This document shows positions 7,696 through 14,306 of a stretch of 20,929 bases of DNA, one piece after another (the stretch's first letter is position 1; every line of letters starts with the position of its first letter). The position numbers and the translations under genes were made by a program. This DNA is from an uncultured Prochlorococcus sp. (GTDB taxonomy: Bacteria > Cyanobacteriota > Cyanobacteriia > PCC-6307 > Cyanobiaceae). The notes beneath the pieces were generated by a model. That model saw nothing but the letters and a program-made list of their open reading frames with translations, made no database searches and was not told where the DNA came from. Location: assembly GCA_902600395.1 (NCBI GenBank), contig CACKJL010000014.1, positions 1-20,929 on the forward strand, given 5' to 3'.

Positions 7696-8661
7696 ATGAG
7701 TTCTAATTTCAAAAACCTTTACACTTCTAACAATCCTCCTTTACAAGCAACCTTAATGAGAGGATCAAATATTGAGTCGATCCATAAAATTCATGCTGTC
7801 ATAACTGACAATAAAGGGAGGGTTTTAATGTGCGCAGGAAATCCAGAATATAAAAGTTTTATAAGATCAGCACTAAAACCGTTTCAAGCAATACCTTTCG
7901 TAAGTAGTGGAGCTGCATCAAAAATTAATAATCAATCAAAATCAATTGCGTTAGCATGCGGTTCACATAGTGGATCTAAACTTCATTCGAGGGAAGCATT
8001 CAGAATTTTATGGGAATATGACATTGACATTAATAATCTGAAATGTCCAAAATCTAAGACAAGTCCTCTAGAACATAATTGTTCTGGCAAGCATGCTGCT
8101 TTTTTAGCTACATGCAAAAAAATGAATTGGCCTTTAGATAGTTATCTAAAGGGAGATCATCCTCTTCAAATAGAAATATTCAGAATTGTTTCTGAATTAC
8201 TTGAAATACCTTTATCTGAAATAAACGCAGAACGTGATGATTGTGGTGCACCCACTCTTTATTTAAAACTATTAGAAATGTCGAGGTTATATTCACTTCT
8301 GAGCAGTTCGGAAAATGCTGAATTAGAACAAATAAGTAGAGCTATGACAATAAACCCAATAATGATAAGTGATAAAAATAACTTTGATACAGAAATAATT
8401 AAAGCTTCTCACGGGAACGTTATAGGTAAAGGTGGAGCCGAGGGAATCCAGTGTCTCTGTAAAATAAATGAAGGGATAGGTTTAGCCTTAAAAGTAGAAG
8501 ATGGTTCAAAAAGAGCAAAACATGCTGTCAGTCTTCACTTACTAAAACAGTTAGAGTGGATATCTGACTTAAGAATTCAAGACATAGAAGAAAAGGTATT
8601 AAATTTTTCTGAAGGAGTGCGACTTGAAGTTAAAGGTAAATTAAAATTCCAAGAATCCTAA
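7696..8661 (+). CDS. L-asparaginase II family protein
   Basis: The family hydrolyses L-asparagine to aspartate and ammonia, probably in the cytoplasm as no signal peptide is seen. The 321 residues fit the bacterial asparaginase II family (PF06089), distinct from the E. coli AnsA/AnsB fold. Supporting motifs are the N-terminal LQATLMRGSNIES, ALKPFQAIP near 55-63, HNCSGKHAAF at 127-136, RDDCGAP at 180-186 and GNVIGKGGAEG at 240-250. The last two are glycine-rich family signatures that may line the active site, though this is inferred. The start codon abuts the CGLD27 stop. This gene ends the rsfS operon; initiator tRNA follows after 45 bases. It may have a role in nitrogen recycling. Confidence 0.93.
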   Translation: MSSNFKNLYTSNNPPLQATLMRGSNIESIHKIHAVITDNKGRVLMCAGNPEYKSFIRSALKPFQAIPFVSSGAASKINNQSKSIALACGSHSGSKLHSREAFRILWEYDIDINNLKCPKSKTSPLEHNCSGKHAAFLATCKKMNWPLDSYLKGDHPLQIEIFRIVSELLEIPLSEINAERDDCGAPTLYLKLLEMSRLYSLLSSSENAELEQISRAMTINPIMISDKNNFDTEIIKASHGNVIGKGGAEGIQCLCKINEGIGLALKVEDGSKRAKHAVSLHLLKQLEWISDLRIQDIEEKVLNFSEGVRLEVKGKLKFQES

Positions 8662-8706
8662 AAAAACGATAAAAATAACCCTTTCAGTTGTATGCTATGT
8701 ATATAT

Positions 8707-8783
<77 letters not shown>

Positions 8784-8790
8784 ATTAGAG

Positions 8791-8812
8791 GCAGCTTCAC
8801 AGCTGCTTTTTT
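8791..8812 (+). terminator. Rho-independent terminator after tRNA-fMet
   Basis: GCAGCT and AGCTGC arms surround a short loop (8791-8806), followed by six T residues at 8807-8812 and a further T run at 8815-8820. This is a standard intrinsic terminator placed 7 bases after the tRNA. Confidence 0.85.
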
Positions 8813-8820
8813 AGTTTTTT

Positions 8821-9150
8821 AATGGTTAGAGAAATTATAAAAATATAATATTTTGAATGTTTTTATATCTTACTAAAAGAGTTTATTAAAAATTATTTGA
8901 GATCTTTTTGAATAGAAAATTTCAAGTCAACTCTAACTAATAATCCAGTAATGATAAAAAGTATTCCAATGTATGAATTCAAAGATAGGTCCAAAATATT
9001 AAATTAATTTCTAACTAAATTTTAACCCACAAATCATATCTGTTAAATACGTCAATGAAAAGAATTAAAAAAATTTGAATTTTGAAAATTTACATCTTCA
9101 ATAAGTTATTTAATAAAGTAGAGTAAAATTTATCTAATTTAGAAAATTAT
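8821..9150. other. A/T-rich intergenic stretch
   Basis: Apart from the doubtful 33-aa ORF on the minus strand, nothing recognisable was found: no RNA gene and no strong hairpin. Confidence 0.5.
8893..8994 (-). CDS. Possible 33-aa membrane peptide
   Basis: A minus-strand ORF starting with TTG at 8994 reads LDLSLNSYIGILFIITGLLV then ends in a charged tail. It has the shape of a single-pass mini-protein like the small photosystem or cytochrome subunits, but the sequence matches none I know. There is no ATG and no clear ribosome binding site, so it may be chance. It is the only protein-like signal in the 8821-9150 gap. Confidence 0.25.
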   Translation of the reverse strand: MDLSLNSYIGILFIITGLLVRVDLKFSIQKDLK

Positions 9151-9297
9151 ATGCAGAATTTCCTACAGCGTGATTTAGGTTCAAGCATGTTATCAATAGC
9201 TGTCATATTAGGTTGGTTAGGTCTGTTTTTTGTATTTTTGAGAGTATTAACAATTTCAATAAAGAGAATTCTTGAAGCTGTTTTCAAAAAATCTTAA
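9151..9297 (+). CDS. 48-aa single-pass membrane protein of unknown function
   Basis: ATG at 9151 opens a 48-codon frame ending TAA at 9295-9297. The product has a short polar N terminus (MQNFLQRDLGSSM), one hydrophobic helix around residues 14-34 containing ILGWLGLFFVFL, then a basic amphipathic tail ending in KKS. The layout fits a one-helix thylakoid or plasma membrane protein with its positive C terminus inside. It is too short for default gene callers. An A/T inverted repeat lies directly over its stop. No family was recognised. Confidence comes from the coherent ATG-to-stop frame and the helix/tail pattern. Confidence 0.5.
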   Translation: MQNFLQRDLGSSMLSIAVILGWLGLFFVFLRVLTISIKRILEAVFKKS

Positions 9298-9319
9298 TTA
9301 TTGAAATAAATCAATAATT
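9296..9319. terminator. A/T-only inverted repeat after the 48-aa ORF
   Basis: AATTATTGA and TCAATAATT form a perfect 9-bp stem with a 6-base loop. It lacks a T tract and G/C pairs, so it may be a weak terminator, an mRNA 3' end or a protein-binding palindrome upstream of the DUF2862 promoter. Confidence 0.3.
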
Positions 9320-9352
9320 CTGAATTAATCGCATAAATCCTTTATCACTAAG

Positions 9353-9358
9353 TATAAT
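9353..9358 (+). promoter_or_regulatory. Consensus -10 element (TATAAT) for the DUF2862 gene
   Basis: A perfect TATAAT ends only 10 bases before the ATG at 9369, which would place transcription start around 9365 and leave almost no leader. No good -35 is visible around 9330. Either the mRNA is nearly leaderless or the true start codon is further in. Confidence 0.4.
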
Positions 9359-9368
9359 AACCTAAAAA

Positions 9369-9758
9369 ATGTCAATTTTAGATAAGGTTAAAATAGGAAA
9401 CTCTGTTCAAGTTAACCTAGAACTATCTAAGGATAGACTTAACAAAGAAACTATTGATGCAATTAATATTTCCTCATTGGGTAAGGTAAGTGATTTCAGA
9501 ATAACTGATGGCAAAGGTATAGGAGTTGTCTTGCAATTATCTAATGGACAAGAGCAATGGTTTTTTGAGGATGAAATTGATCTTCTCGACGAAAATGGTA
9601 ATGTAATAAAGGAAAATTATGATAAACAAGAGAATAGTAATTTTATATTTGATTTTTTAAGAGGATTAAAATATGAAAATAAAAATAATGTAAGCGAGTT
9701 ACTTAATCCAATTAACTTTTTTATCTGGCTGGTTGCATCGTTTAAAGATATTTTTTGA
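9369..9758 (+). CDS. DUF2862 (PetP-like) protein with C-terminal extension
   Basis: The centre of this 129-residue protein, about residues 37-72, reads LGKVSDFRITDGKGIGVVLQ then WFFEDEIDLL, the pattern of DUF2862. The family includes PetP, a small peripheral subunit of the cyanobacterial cytochrome b6f complex, but typical PetP is only about 65-70 aa. Here an N-terminal piece of about 35 residues and a C-terminal tail of about 50 residues are added. The tail ends in a hydrophobic patch (NPINFFIWLVASF) that could touch the membrane. I would not call it PetP proper. The gene follows a consensus -10 element closely and lies 77 bases before the ABC exporter genes on the same strand. Confidence 0.85.
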   Translation: MSILDKVKIGNSVQVNLELSKDRLNKETIDAINISSLGKVSDFRITDGKGIGVVLQLSNGQEQWFFEDEIDLLDENGNVIKENYDKQENSNFIFDFLRGLKYENKNNVSELLNPINFFIWLVASFKDIF

Positions 9759-9835
9759 TTGGTTAAAAAATTTTTTAAAATAAAATTAATTTAACAATTT
9801 AGTTAAATATTAAATTTCAGTAATTAAAAATTTAA

Positions 9836-10831
9836 ATGGTACAAAATATTATCGATGTAAAAAATTTATCTAAGTCATTTGATATCTCTTCCAAAGAACC
9901 AGGCTTAAAAGGAACAATTAAACATTTTTTTAGAAGAAGAACAAAAAGTTTAAAGGTTATCAAAGATATAAGTTTTGAAATTAAAGAAGGAGAAATAGTA
10001 GGTTTTCTAGGTGCTAATGGAGCTGGGAAAACAACAATATTAAAAATGCTTTGTGGCTTAATTTATCCAAGTGAAGGTTCGATTTTGGTTTCAGGCTATT
10101 TACCTTTCAGGAGAAAAGAAAATTTCCTAAAGAATATCACCTTAATAATGGGACAAAAGCAACAGCTTATATGGGATCTTCCACCTATTGAATCATTCTA
10201 TTTAAATGCATCAATATATGACTTAGATAAGTTCGAAGCTAAAAAGAGAATAAAAAAACTATCGGAAATGCTCGAAATTGATGAAGAGCTTTTCATACCT
10301 GTTAGAAAACTTTCACTAGGGCAGCGTATGAAATCAGAATTACTAGCAGCTTTGATACATGAACCAAATATTCTATTTTTAGACGAGCCGACACTTGGAT
10401 TAGATATTAATGCACAGAGAAATTTAAGAAAATTCCTACAAAAATATAATAAGGAAACTAATGCAACGATATGCCTAACAAGTCATTACATGAAAGATAT
10501 TACATCACTATGCAAGAGAGTTATATGTGTGCACGAAGGGGCGATATCTTATGATGGAAAACTTGACCTGTTATTAAAAAAACTTTCTCCTGTTAAAGAA
10601 ATATTAATAGTTTGTCGATCAGAAGAGGATGCAATTAAATTAGAAAATTCCGGTTTTACTGTTAAAAATAAAATAAAGAATGAAGTCACTATAAAAATTG
10701 AAAACAACTCTATTACCTCTTCACTAAAAACTATTCTAAATAATTTTGATATTGAGGACCTTTTTATAAATGAACCACCCATTGATGAAGTTATTGGGAA
10801 GGTATTAATCAAAAAAGATTATGATATCTAA
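9836..10831 (+). CDS. ABC-2 type exporter, ATP-binding subunit
   Basis: Energises an export complex with the two following permeases; works at the cytoplasmic face of the membrane. All nucleotide-binding motifs are present: Walker A GANGAGKT at residues 59-66, Q-loop Gln107 (MGQKQQ), signature LSLGQ at 159-163, Walker B ILFLDE at 179-184, D-loop GLD at 188-190 and switch His217 (TSHYM). The 331-residue length, the linker before Walker A containing FFRRRTK, and the C-terminal extension of about 90 residues fit the COG4586 group of ABC-2 exporters. Substrate cannot be told from sequence. ATG at 9836; the end overlaps the first permease by 11 bases. Confidence 0.95.
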   Translation: MVQNIIDVKNLSKSFDISSKEPGLKGTIKHFFRRRTKSLKVIKDISFEIKEGEIVGFLGANGAGKTTILKMLCGLIYPSEGSILVSGYLPFRRKENFLKNITLIMGQKQQLIWDLPPIESFYLNASIYDLDKFEAKKRIKKLSEMLEIDEELFIPVRKLSLGQRMKSELLAALIHEPNILFLDEPTLGLDINAQRNLRKFLQKYNKETNATICLTSHYMKDITSLCKRVICVHEGAISYDGKLDLLLKKLSPVKEILIVCRSEEDAIKLENSGFTVKNKIKNEVTIKIENNSITSSLKTILNNFDIEDLFINEPPIDEVIGKVLIKKDYDI

Positions 10832-11615
10832 TTTAATTAACCGTAAAATATTCACTTTATTAAAAGTCCAATATTCAAACATGTTGGAGTATAGGGTAGA
10901 AATTGCATTGTGGGCAATTTCAGGGATTATTCCTTTTTTCATGTTAAACATTTGGACAAATAATAATCTAAATGAATCCATAAACATTAGTGAAACATTA
11001 CTTTCTAGGTATTTCTTATGTGCTTTTTTTGTAAGACAGTTTTCTGTAGTTTGGGTTGTATTTAGTTTTGAAGAAGATTCTCTTATGGGGAAGGTATCTC
11101 CGTATTTAATTCAACCTTTAAATCCATTTTTCAGATATTTTGCACAACATCTTGCAGAACAAATAACAAGATTTCCTTTCGCGCTAATAATCGCATTTTT
11201 CTTTTTTATTTTTAATCCAGAAAGTATATGGATACCAAATTTAGGTATTTTACTCTTATCGATAGTATCTACTTTCTTATCCTTCTTGATTCAATTTTTA
11301 ATTCAGTCAATAGTTGCATGTCTATGTTTCTGGACAGAGAAAGCGTCATCGATAGAAAGATTGTTATTTATTCCAACTTTATTTCTCTCAGGTCTTTTAG
11401 CACCAGTAGTTTCATTTCCCGCATATGTTAAATCTTGGATTTATTTGACTCCTTTTCCATATCTAATTGACTTCCCTGCAAACTTACTTTCAGGTAATGA
11501 AACAAATATTAGTGGAGGGTTAATTATGCAAATTCTATGGATTTTAATACTTTTCCCATTATTTAAGAAAATCTGGTCTCAAGGAACAAAAAAATATACA
11601 GCAATGGGGTCATGA
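10821..11615 (+). CDS. ABC-2 type exporter, permease subunit 1 (COG4587-like)
   Basis: A 264-residue polytopic protein with about six hydrophobic segments. The N terminus holds a basic stretch and YSNMLEYRVEIALW before the first helix, as usual for the family. The stretch GKVSPYLIQPLNPFFRYFA around residues 90-108 resembles the cytoplasmic loop that contacts the ATPase. It starts with ATG inside the end of the ATPase gene (11-base overlap) and ends in an ATGA overlap with permease 2, so the three proteins are almost certainly made together. It pairs with permease 2 to form the membrane channel. Confidence 0.92.
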   Translation: MISNLINRKIFTLLKVQYSNMLEYRVEIALWAISGIIPFFMLNIWTNNNLNESINISETLLSRYFLCAFFVRQFSVVWVVFSFEEDSLMGKVSPYLIQPLNPFFRYFAQHLAEQITRFPFALIIAFFFFIFNPESIWIPNLGILLLSIVSTFLSFLIQFLIQSIVACLCFWTEKASSIERLLFIPTLFLSGLLAPVVSFPAYVKSWIYLTPFPYLIDFPANLLSGNETNISGGLIMQILWILILFPLFKKIWSQGTKKYTAMGS

Positions 11616-12406
11616 ATTTAAGAAAATATCTAAAAGTTTATAAAAAATTCTTACATACTTCTTTAGCATCTGAATTGGAGTATAAGACAAATATATTAGT
11701 TGATTTAATTACTGCAATTTTAAGTTTAATAGGGAGTATTTTTCTATTATCTATTTTCTTTCAAAATACTGGTTATATTGGAGGGTGGAAATTTGAACAG
11801 GCACTAATTATCCAAGCTATTTATACAATTTTGAATGGGATAACAAATACATGGTTCAATCCTAATCTTACAGAAATAGTTAAACATATAAGAGAAGGAA
11901 CATTAGACTTCGTACTTTTAAAACCTATTGATAGTCAATTTTTTATTTCATTAAAAAAAATAAATCCATCTGGATTCTTAGAAATAATGCTTGGATTTTT
12001 CTTGTTGCTTTTTTGTATAAGAATAAATCAAATAAATTTAAATTTAAGTTTTCTGACCCTATGCTTAATTACTATAAGCTGCTCTATTTGTATTTTGTAT
12101 AGCTTATGGTTTTTTATCTCTACTACTACTATTTGGTTTGTTAAGACTTGGAATGCAATAGAAGTATTAAGATCATTCCTTTATATTGGAAGATTTCCTC
12201 TAAGTTCATTTTCATTTTCTTTAAGAATATTTTTTAGTGTTTTTATTCCTATTGCTTTTATAACTACAATTCCCTCTGAAGTTTTTCTAGGACTTTCTGT
12301 ATTTTGGAAAATATTGCTTGAAATTATTGTAGCGACAATATTTCTTATTAATTCAAGAAAGTTCTGGTTATTTGCATTAAAATTCTATTCATCAGCCTCT
12401 AGTTAA
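11612..12406 (+). CDS. ABC-2 type exporter, permease subunit 2 (COG3694-like)
   Basis: Also 264 residues, with about six membrane helices, but a different sequence from permease 1. Family signs are the N-terminal LASELEYKTNILVDL before the first helix and IREGTLDFVLLKPIDSQFF around residues 95-113, corresponding to the loop that binds the ATPase. Its ATG shares four bases with the permease 1 stop. Six bases after its TAA the convergent minus-strand gene ends, leaving no room for a separate terminator, so transcripts from both sides may overlap. Confidence 0.92.
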   Translation: MNLRKYLKVYKKFLHTSLASELEYKTNILVDLITAILSLIGSIFLLSIFFQNTGYIGGWKFEQALIIQAIYTILNGITNTWFNPNLTEIVKHIREGTLDFVLLKPIDSQFFISLKKINPSGFLEIMLGFFLLLFCIRINQINLNLSFLTLCLITISCSICILYSLWFFISTTTIWFVKTWNAIEVLRSFLYIGRFPLSSFSFSLRIFFSVFIPIAFITTIPSEVFLGLSVFWKILLEIIVATIFLINSRKFWLFALKFYSSASS

Positions 12407-12412
12407 GTATTA

Positions 12413-12676
12413 TTAATTAACCTCGCTACAAAATTTCCAAATTTGTTGTTTACTTTTCAAATTAGAAAGCCTAGATAATTTTTTAAAATGAGGTTTAGAT
12501 TTTTCAACAGATAAAAGCCTGCAGTTGTATTCAATTTTATGATTTCTTGATATGATTCCTAATTTGAGTGCTATATCACTAAGGATAATTATTAAAGTAA
12601 GAAAAAAAAATATACCGAAAAATTGTAAAAATGATTTTGAATAATATTCTTTTTCAGTTTTTAATTCAAACTTCAT
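12413..12676 (-). CDS. 87-aa one-helix membrane protein of unknown function
   Basis: The product has a charged N terminus (MKFELKTEKEYYSKS), a strongly hydrophobic segment at about residues 17-41 (FLQFFGIFFFLTLIIILSDI) and a basic C-terminal half rich in Lys, Ser and Leu. The ATG shares one base with the stop of the 75-aa gene upstream (TAATG), so the two are translationally coupled. No family was recognised. It is not a shadow of a plus-strand gene: the ABC operon ends before it. Confidence 0.7.
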   Translation of the reverse strand: MKFELKTEKEYYSKSFLQFFGIFFFLTLIIILSDIALKLGIISRNHKIEYNCRLLSVEKSKPHFKKLSRLSNLKSKQQIWKFCSEVN

Positions 12677-12903
12677 TACTTAACTATATGCTGAGGGCAC
12701 TTAATTGCAGCAATAGCAACAGCCGTAACTTTAAAATTTTCAGACTTCTCAATAAGCTTTTTAACCTCTAATGGACCAAATTTATTACTTGCATCACTGT
12801 AGGAAAGAAGTAATGATTTATAGTTATCATGACCTAAATTTCTATACTCACAGAAATTATCCCCAACATAATTCAAAAGAGTTAGTAAAGTTAATTCAAT
12901 CAT
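12676..12903 (-). CDS. 75-aa soluble protein of unknown function
   Basis: The sequence MIELTLLTLLNYVGDNFCEY is followed by a polar, likely helical region with DASNKFGPLEVKKLIEKSE, then VTAVAIAAIKCPQHIVK. The pattern GPLEVKKLIE resembles small EF-hand-like or DNA-binding helical repeats, but I cannot assign it. It is the first gene of a two-gene unit with the 87-aa membrane protein. The overlapping plus-strand frame 12771-12965 lacks such coherence and is rejected. Confidence 0.65.
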   Translation of the reverse strand: MIELTLLTLLNYVGDNFCEYRNLGHDNYKSLLLSYSDASNKFGPLEVKKLIEKSENFKVTAVAIAAIKCPQHIVK

Positions 12904-13054
12904 TAAAACTTTTTACTAGCGAAGTTCTTACGAATGATACTGTGCAGGACATTTTTAACAAGTAAAATTACCAAAAACATTTGAAATTATGAAATTAGAT
13001 TTTCATTGATAAACTTTAAAGCTTCAAAATTATTTCAGAATTTATTAATCCACA
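12904..13054. other. Intergenic stretch upstream of the candidate small RNA
   Basis: A/T-rich sequence between the start of the 75-aa gene and the candidate small RNA. It should contain the minus-strand promoter of the 75-aa/87-aa unit, but no element stands out. No gene was seen. Confidence 0.4.
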
Positions 13055-13060
13055 TATAAG
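13055..13060 (+). promoter_or_regulatory. Possible -10 element for the candidate small RNA
   Basis: TATAAG at 13055-13060 would place transcription start near 13067, just ahead of the 12-bp hairpin. No clear -35 element was found. Confidence 0.3.
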
Positions 13061-13066
13061 AAAATC

Positions 13067-13200
13067 ATTAAAGCACTATCTGTAGTGTATACAGTTGATA
13101 ATAATTGCACTACAGATAGGGGGTTGCATTTTTTAAGAAATTGGTTTAAAAATAAGATTCCCCATCACCCGGCCCCACATATGTGAGGCCTTTTTTTTTT
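13067..13200 (+). ncRNA. Candidate small non-coding RNA, about 130 nt
   Basis: A gene-free stretch contains three elements in the order expected of a bacterial small RNA. First is a possible -10 box at 13055-13060. Second is a perfect 12-bp hairpin, CTATCTGTAGTG (13076-13087) pairing with CACTACAGATAG (13108-13119), over a 20-base loop. Last is a strong intrinsic terminator at 13171-13200. After the hairpin comes a G run (five G, 13119-13123) that could pair with the CCCC near 13160. No start codon with a sensible frame was seen inside. I cannot match it with a known cyanobacterial RNA such as 6S, Yfr1 or the Yfr2 family. It could instead be the 3' end of an unseen transcript. Strand is set by the terminator T run. 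Confidence 0.45.
13171..13200 (+). terminator. Strong rho-independent terminator
   Basis: GGCC/GGCC outer and CACA/TGTG inner pairs form a hairpin at 13171-13190, with one C-A mismatch between them, followed by ten T residues at 13191-13200. It is among the most G/C-rich spots in the window. No plus-strand gene lies upstream within 750 bases, so it must serve a non-coding transcript or extended read-through. Confidence 0.85.
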
Positions 13201-13302
13201 GGTTTTAAAATAAGGGCTCTTTAAAAGTTTTATTTAATAAAACGAGTAATTAATCCCTTTAATAACGAATAAAGATAATAATATATTTATTTTTAAATTT
13301 AT

Positions 13303-13322
13303 AATCCTGCTTTAGGATTTTT
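13303..13322 (+). terminator. Weaker hairpin downstream of the TauE/SafE gene
   Basis: AATCCT and AGGATT form a 6-bp stem with loop GCTTT, then a short T run. It faces plus-strand transcription, but it also lies 30 bases after the TauE/SafE stop and may act on that transcript. The rest of 13201-13352 shows nothing else. Confidence 0.45.
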
Positions 13323-13352
13323 ACCAAAATGTACTGCTATAAACCAATAATT

Positions 13353-14165
13353 TTATAAAAAGCTTTTTATGGATTTAAACAACAAGCTAATACCAACACA
13401 AATACATACCATTATAAAAGTTTTCTTAATAAGTATATTCCCATTTAATTTTGACAGGTGAGCTCCGAAAAATCCTCCTGTAAATGAACCAATTATTAAA
13501 ACTATCAATAAATTAAATGGAAGCGATCCTATTTTTGCCAAAAATACTGCTCCGACAAAATTCCAAAAAATCCCAACAGTAAAAAATGTCATACTTATGG
13601 CTCGAAGAAAATCCATTTCAAAAGTTTTTATTAATAGAATTGTTACAAGCAATCCAGTTCCTGAAGAAATAGAACCATTTAATATACCTATAAGAAAAAT
13701 AAAAACTAAAAATCTAATTTTATGAACAAAATTTAGCTTTTTATTACCAGATGACATACCTAAATCTGGTTTAAGGAATGAGTAAAAAGCTAATAATATG
13801 GATATTATTCCTAAAATTAAATATAAGTACTTTTCTGATATATATTCAACTACAGAAGCCCCAAAAATTACTCCTGGTAATCCAAAAATTAAAATTTGCC
13901 AAGCAACACTTATATCATTACCTAAAGATTTGTAATTTCTTAAGGAACCCCCTATTCCTAATGCTACTGTTGCTAATTTATGACTAGCCAGAGCCTGATA
14001 ATAAGGAACTCCAGATAAAATCAATGCTGGCAATTGTAATAATCCTGCTCCTCCTCCAGAAATCGCTGAGAAGGTATTAGAAAAAAACGATATCAAAAAG
14101 ATATAAATACTTTTAAATAAAGAATGATCAAAATTTCCTAATAATATTGTTAATAAATAAAGCAT
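13353..14165 (-). CDS. TauE/SafE family permease
   Basis: A 270-residue, highly hydrophobic protein with about eight predicted helices arranged as two similar halves, typical of TauE/SafE (PF01925) transporters for organic or inorganic sulfur anions such as sulfite or sulfoacetate. Each half opens with a family motif: SAISGGGAGLLQLPALILSG followed by ALASHKLATVALGIGGS in the first, and GILNGSISSGTGLLVTILL in the second. Actual substrate is unknown; many family members are uncharacterised. ATG at 14165 is preceded by no clear ribosome binding site. No sulfur genes are nearby to support a substrate. A weak hairpin follows the stop. Confidence 0.92.
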   Translation of the reverse strand: MLYLLTILLGNFDHSLFKSIYIFLISFFSNTFSAISGGGAGLLQLPALILSGVPYYQALASHKLATVALGIGGSLRNYKSLGNDISVAWQILIFGLPGVIFGASVVEYISEKYLYLILGIISILLAFYSFLKPDLGMSSGNKKLNFVHKIRFLVFIFLIGILNGSISSGTGLLVTILLIKTFEMDFLRAISMTFFTVGIFWNFVGAVFLAKIGSLPFNLLIVLIIGSFTGGFFGAHLSKLNGNILIKKTFIMVCICVGISLLFKSIKSFL

Positions 14166-14260
14166 TTACTATAAATTGCCCTTTGTATTAATAAGTGAAA
14201 ATTACTCTTTTCATAAGAAACATTTGCTTTAAGAAGTCTTATCTTATCTTTATCAATCAT
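14150..14260 (-). CDS. Possible 36-aa ORF overlapping the TauE/SafE start
   Basis: ATG at 14260 opens a frame beginning MIDKDKIRLLKANVSYEKSN and ending 16 bases inside the transporter gene in another frame. It could be a small protein or a translated leader coupled to the transporter, or chance. It lacks a ribosome binding site and a recognised family. No other feature was seen in 14166-14306. Confidence 0.25.
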   Translation of the reverse strand: MIDKDKIRLLKANVSYEKSNFHLLIQRAIYSKCFIY

Positions 14261-14306
14261 ACTTTAAAAAAAACTGTTATTATCAGAAAAAATTATCAAG
14301 AATTTT

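Noticed and set aside
10549..10987. Two minus-strand ORFs (10549-10812 and 10805-10987)
   Set aside because: Shadows of the ABC ATPase C-terminal part and the start of permease 1.
11228..11431. 67-aa plus-strand ORF
   Set aside because: Out-of-frame reading inside permease 1.
12771..12965. 64-aa plus-strand ORF
   Set aside because: Mostly opposite the 75-aa gene. His/Tyr-rich, no coherent domain, and it lacks the coupling seen on the other strand.
13076..13119. 12-bp inverted repeat as ends of a miniature transposable element
   Set aside because: The arms are only 20 bases apart, with no target-site duplication and no second copy in the unique region. An RNA hairpin is the better reading.
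13778..13987. 69-aa plus-strand ORF
   Set aside because: Antisense of TauE/SafE helices.
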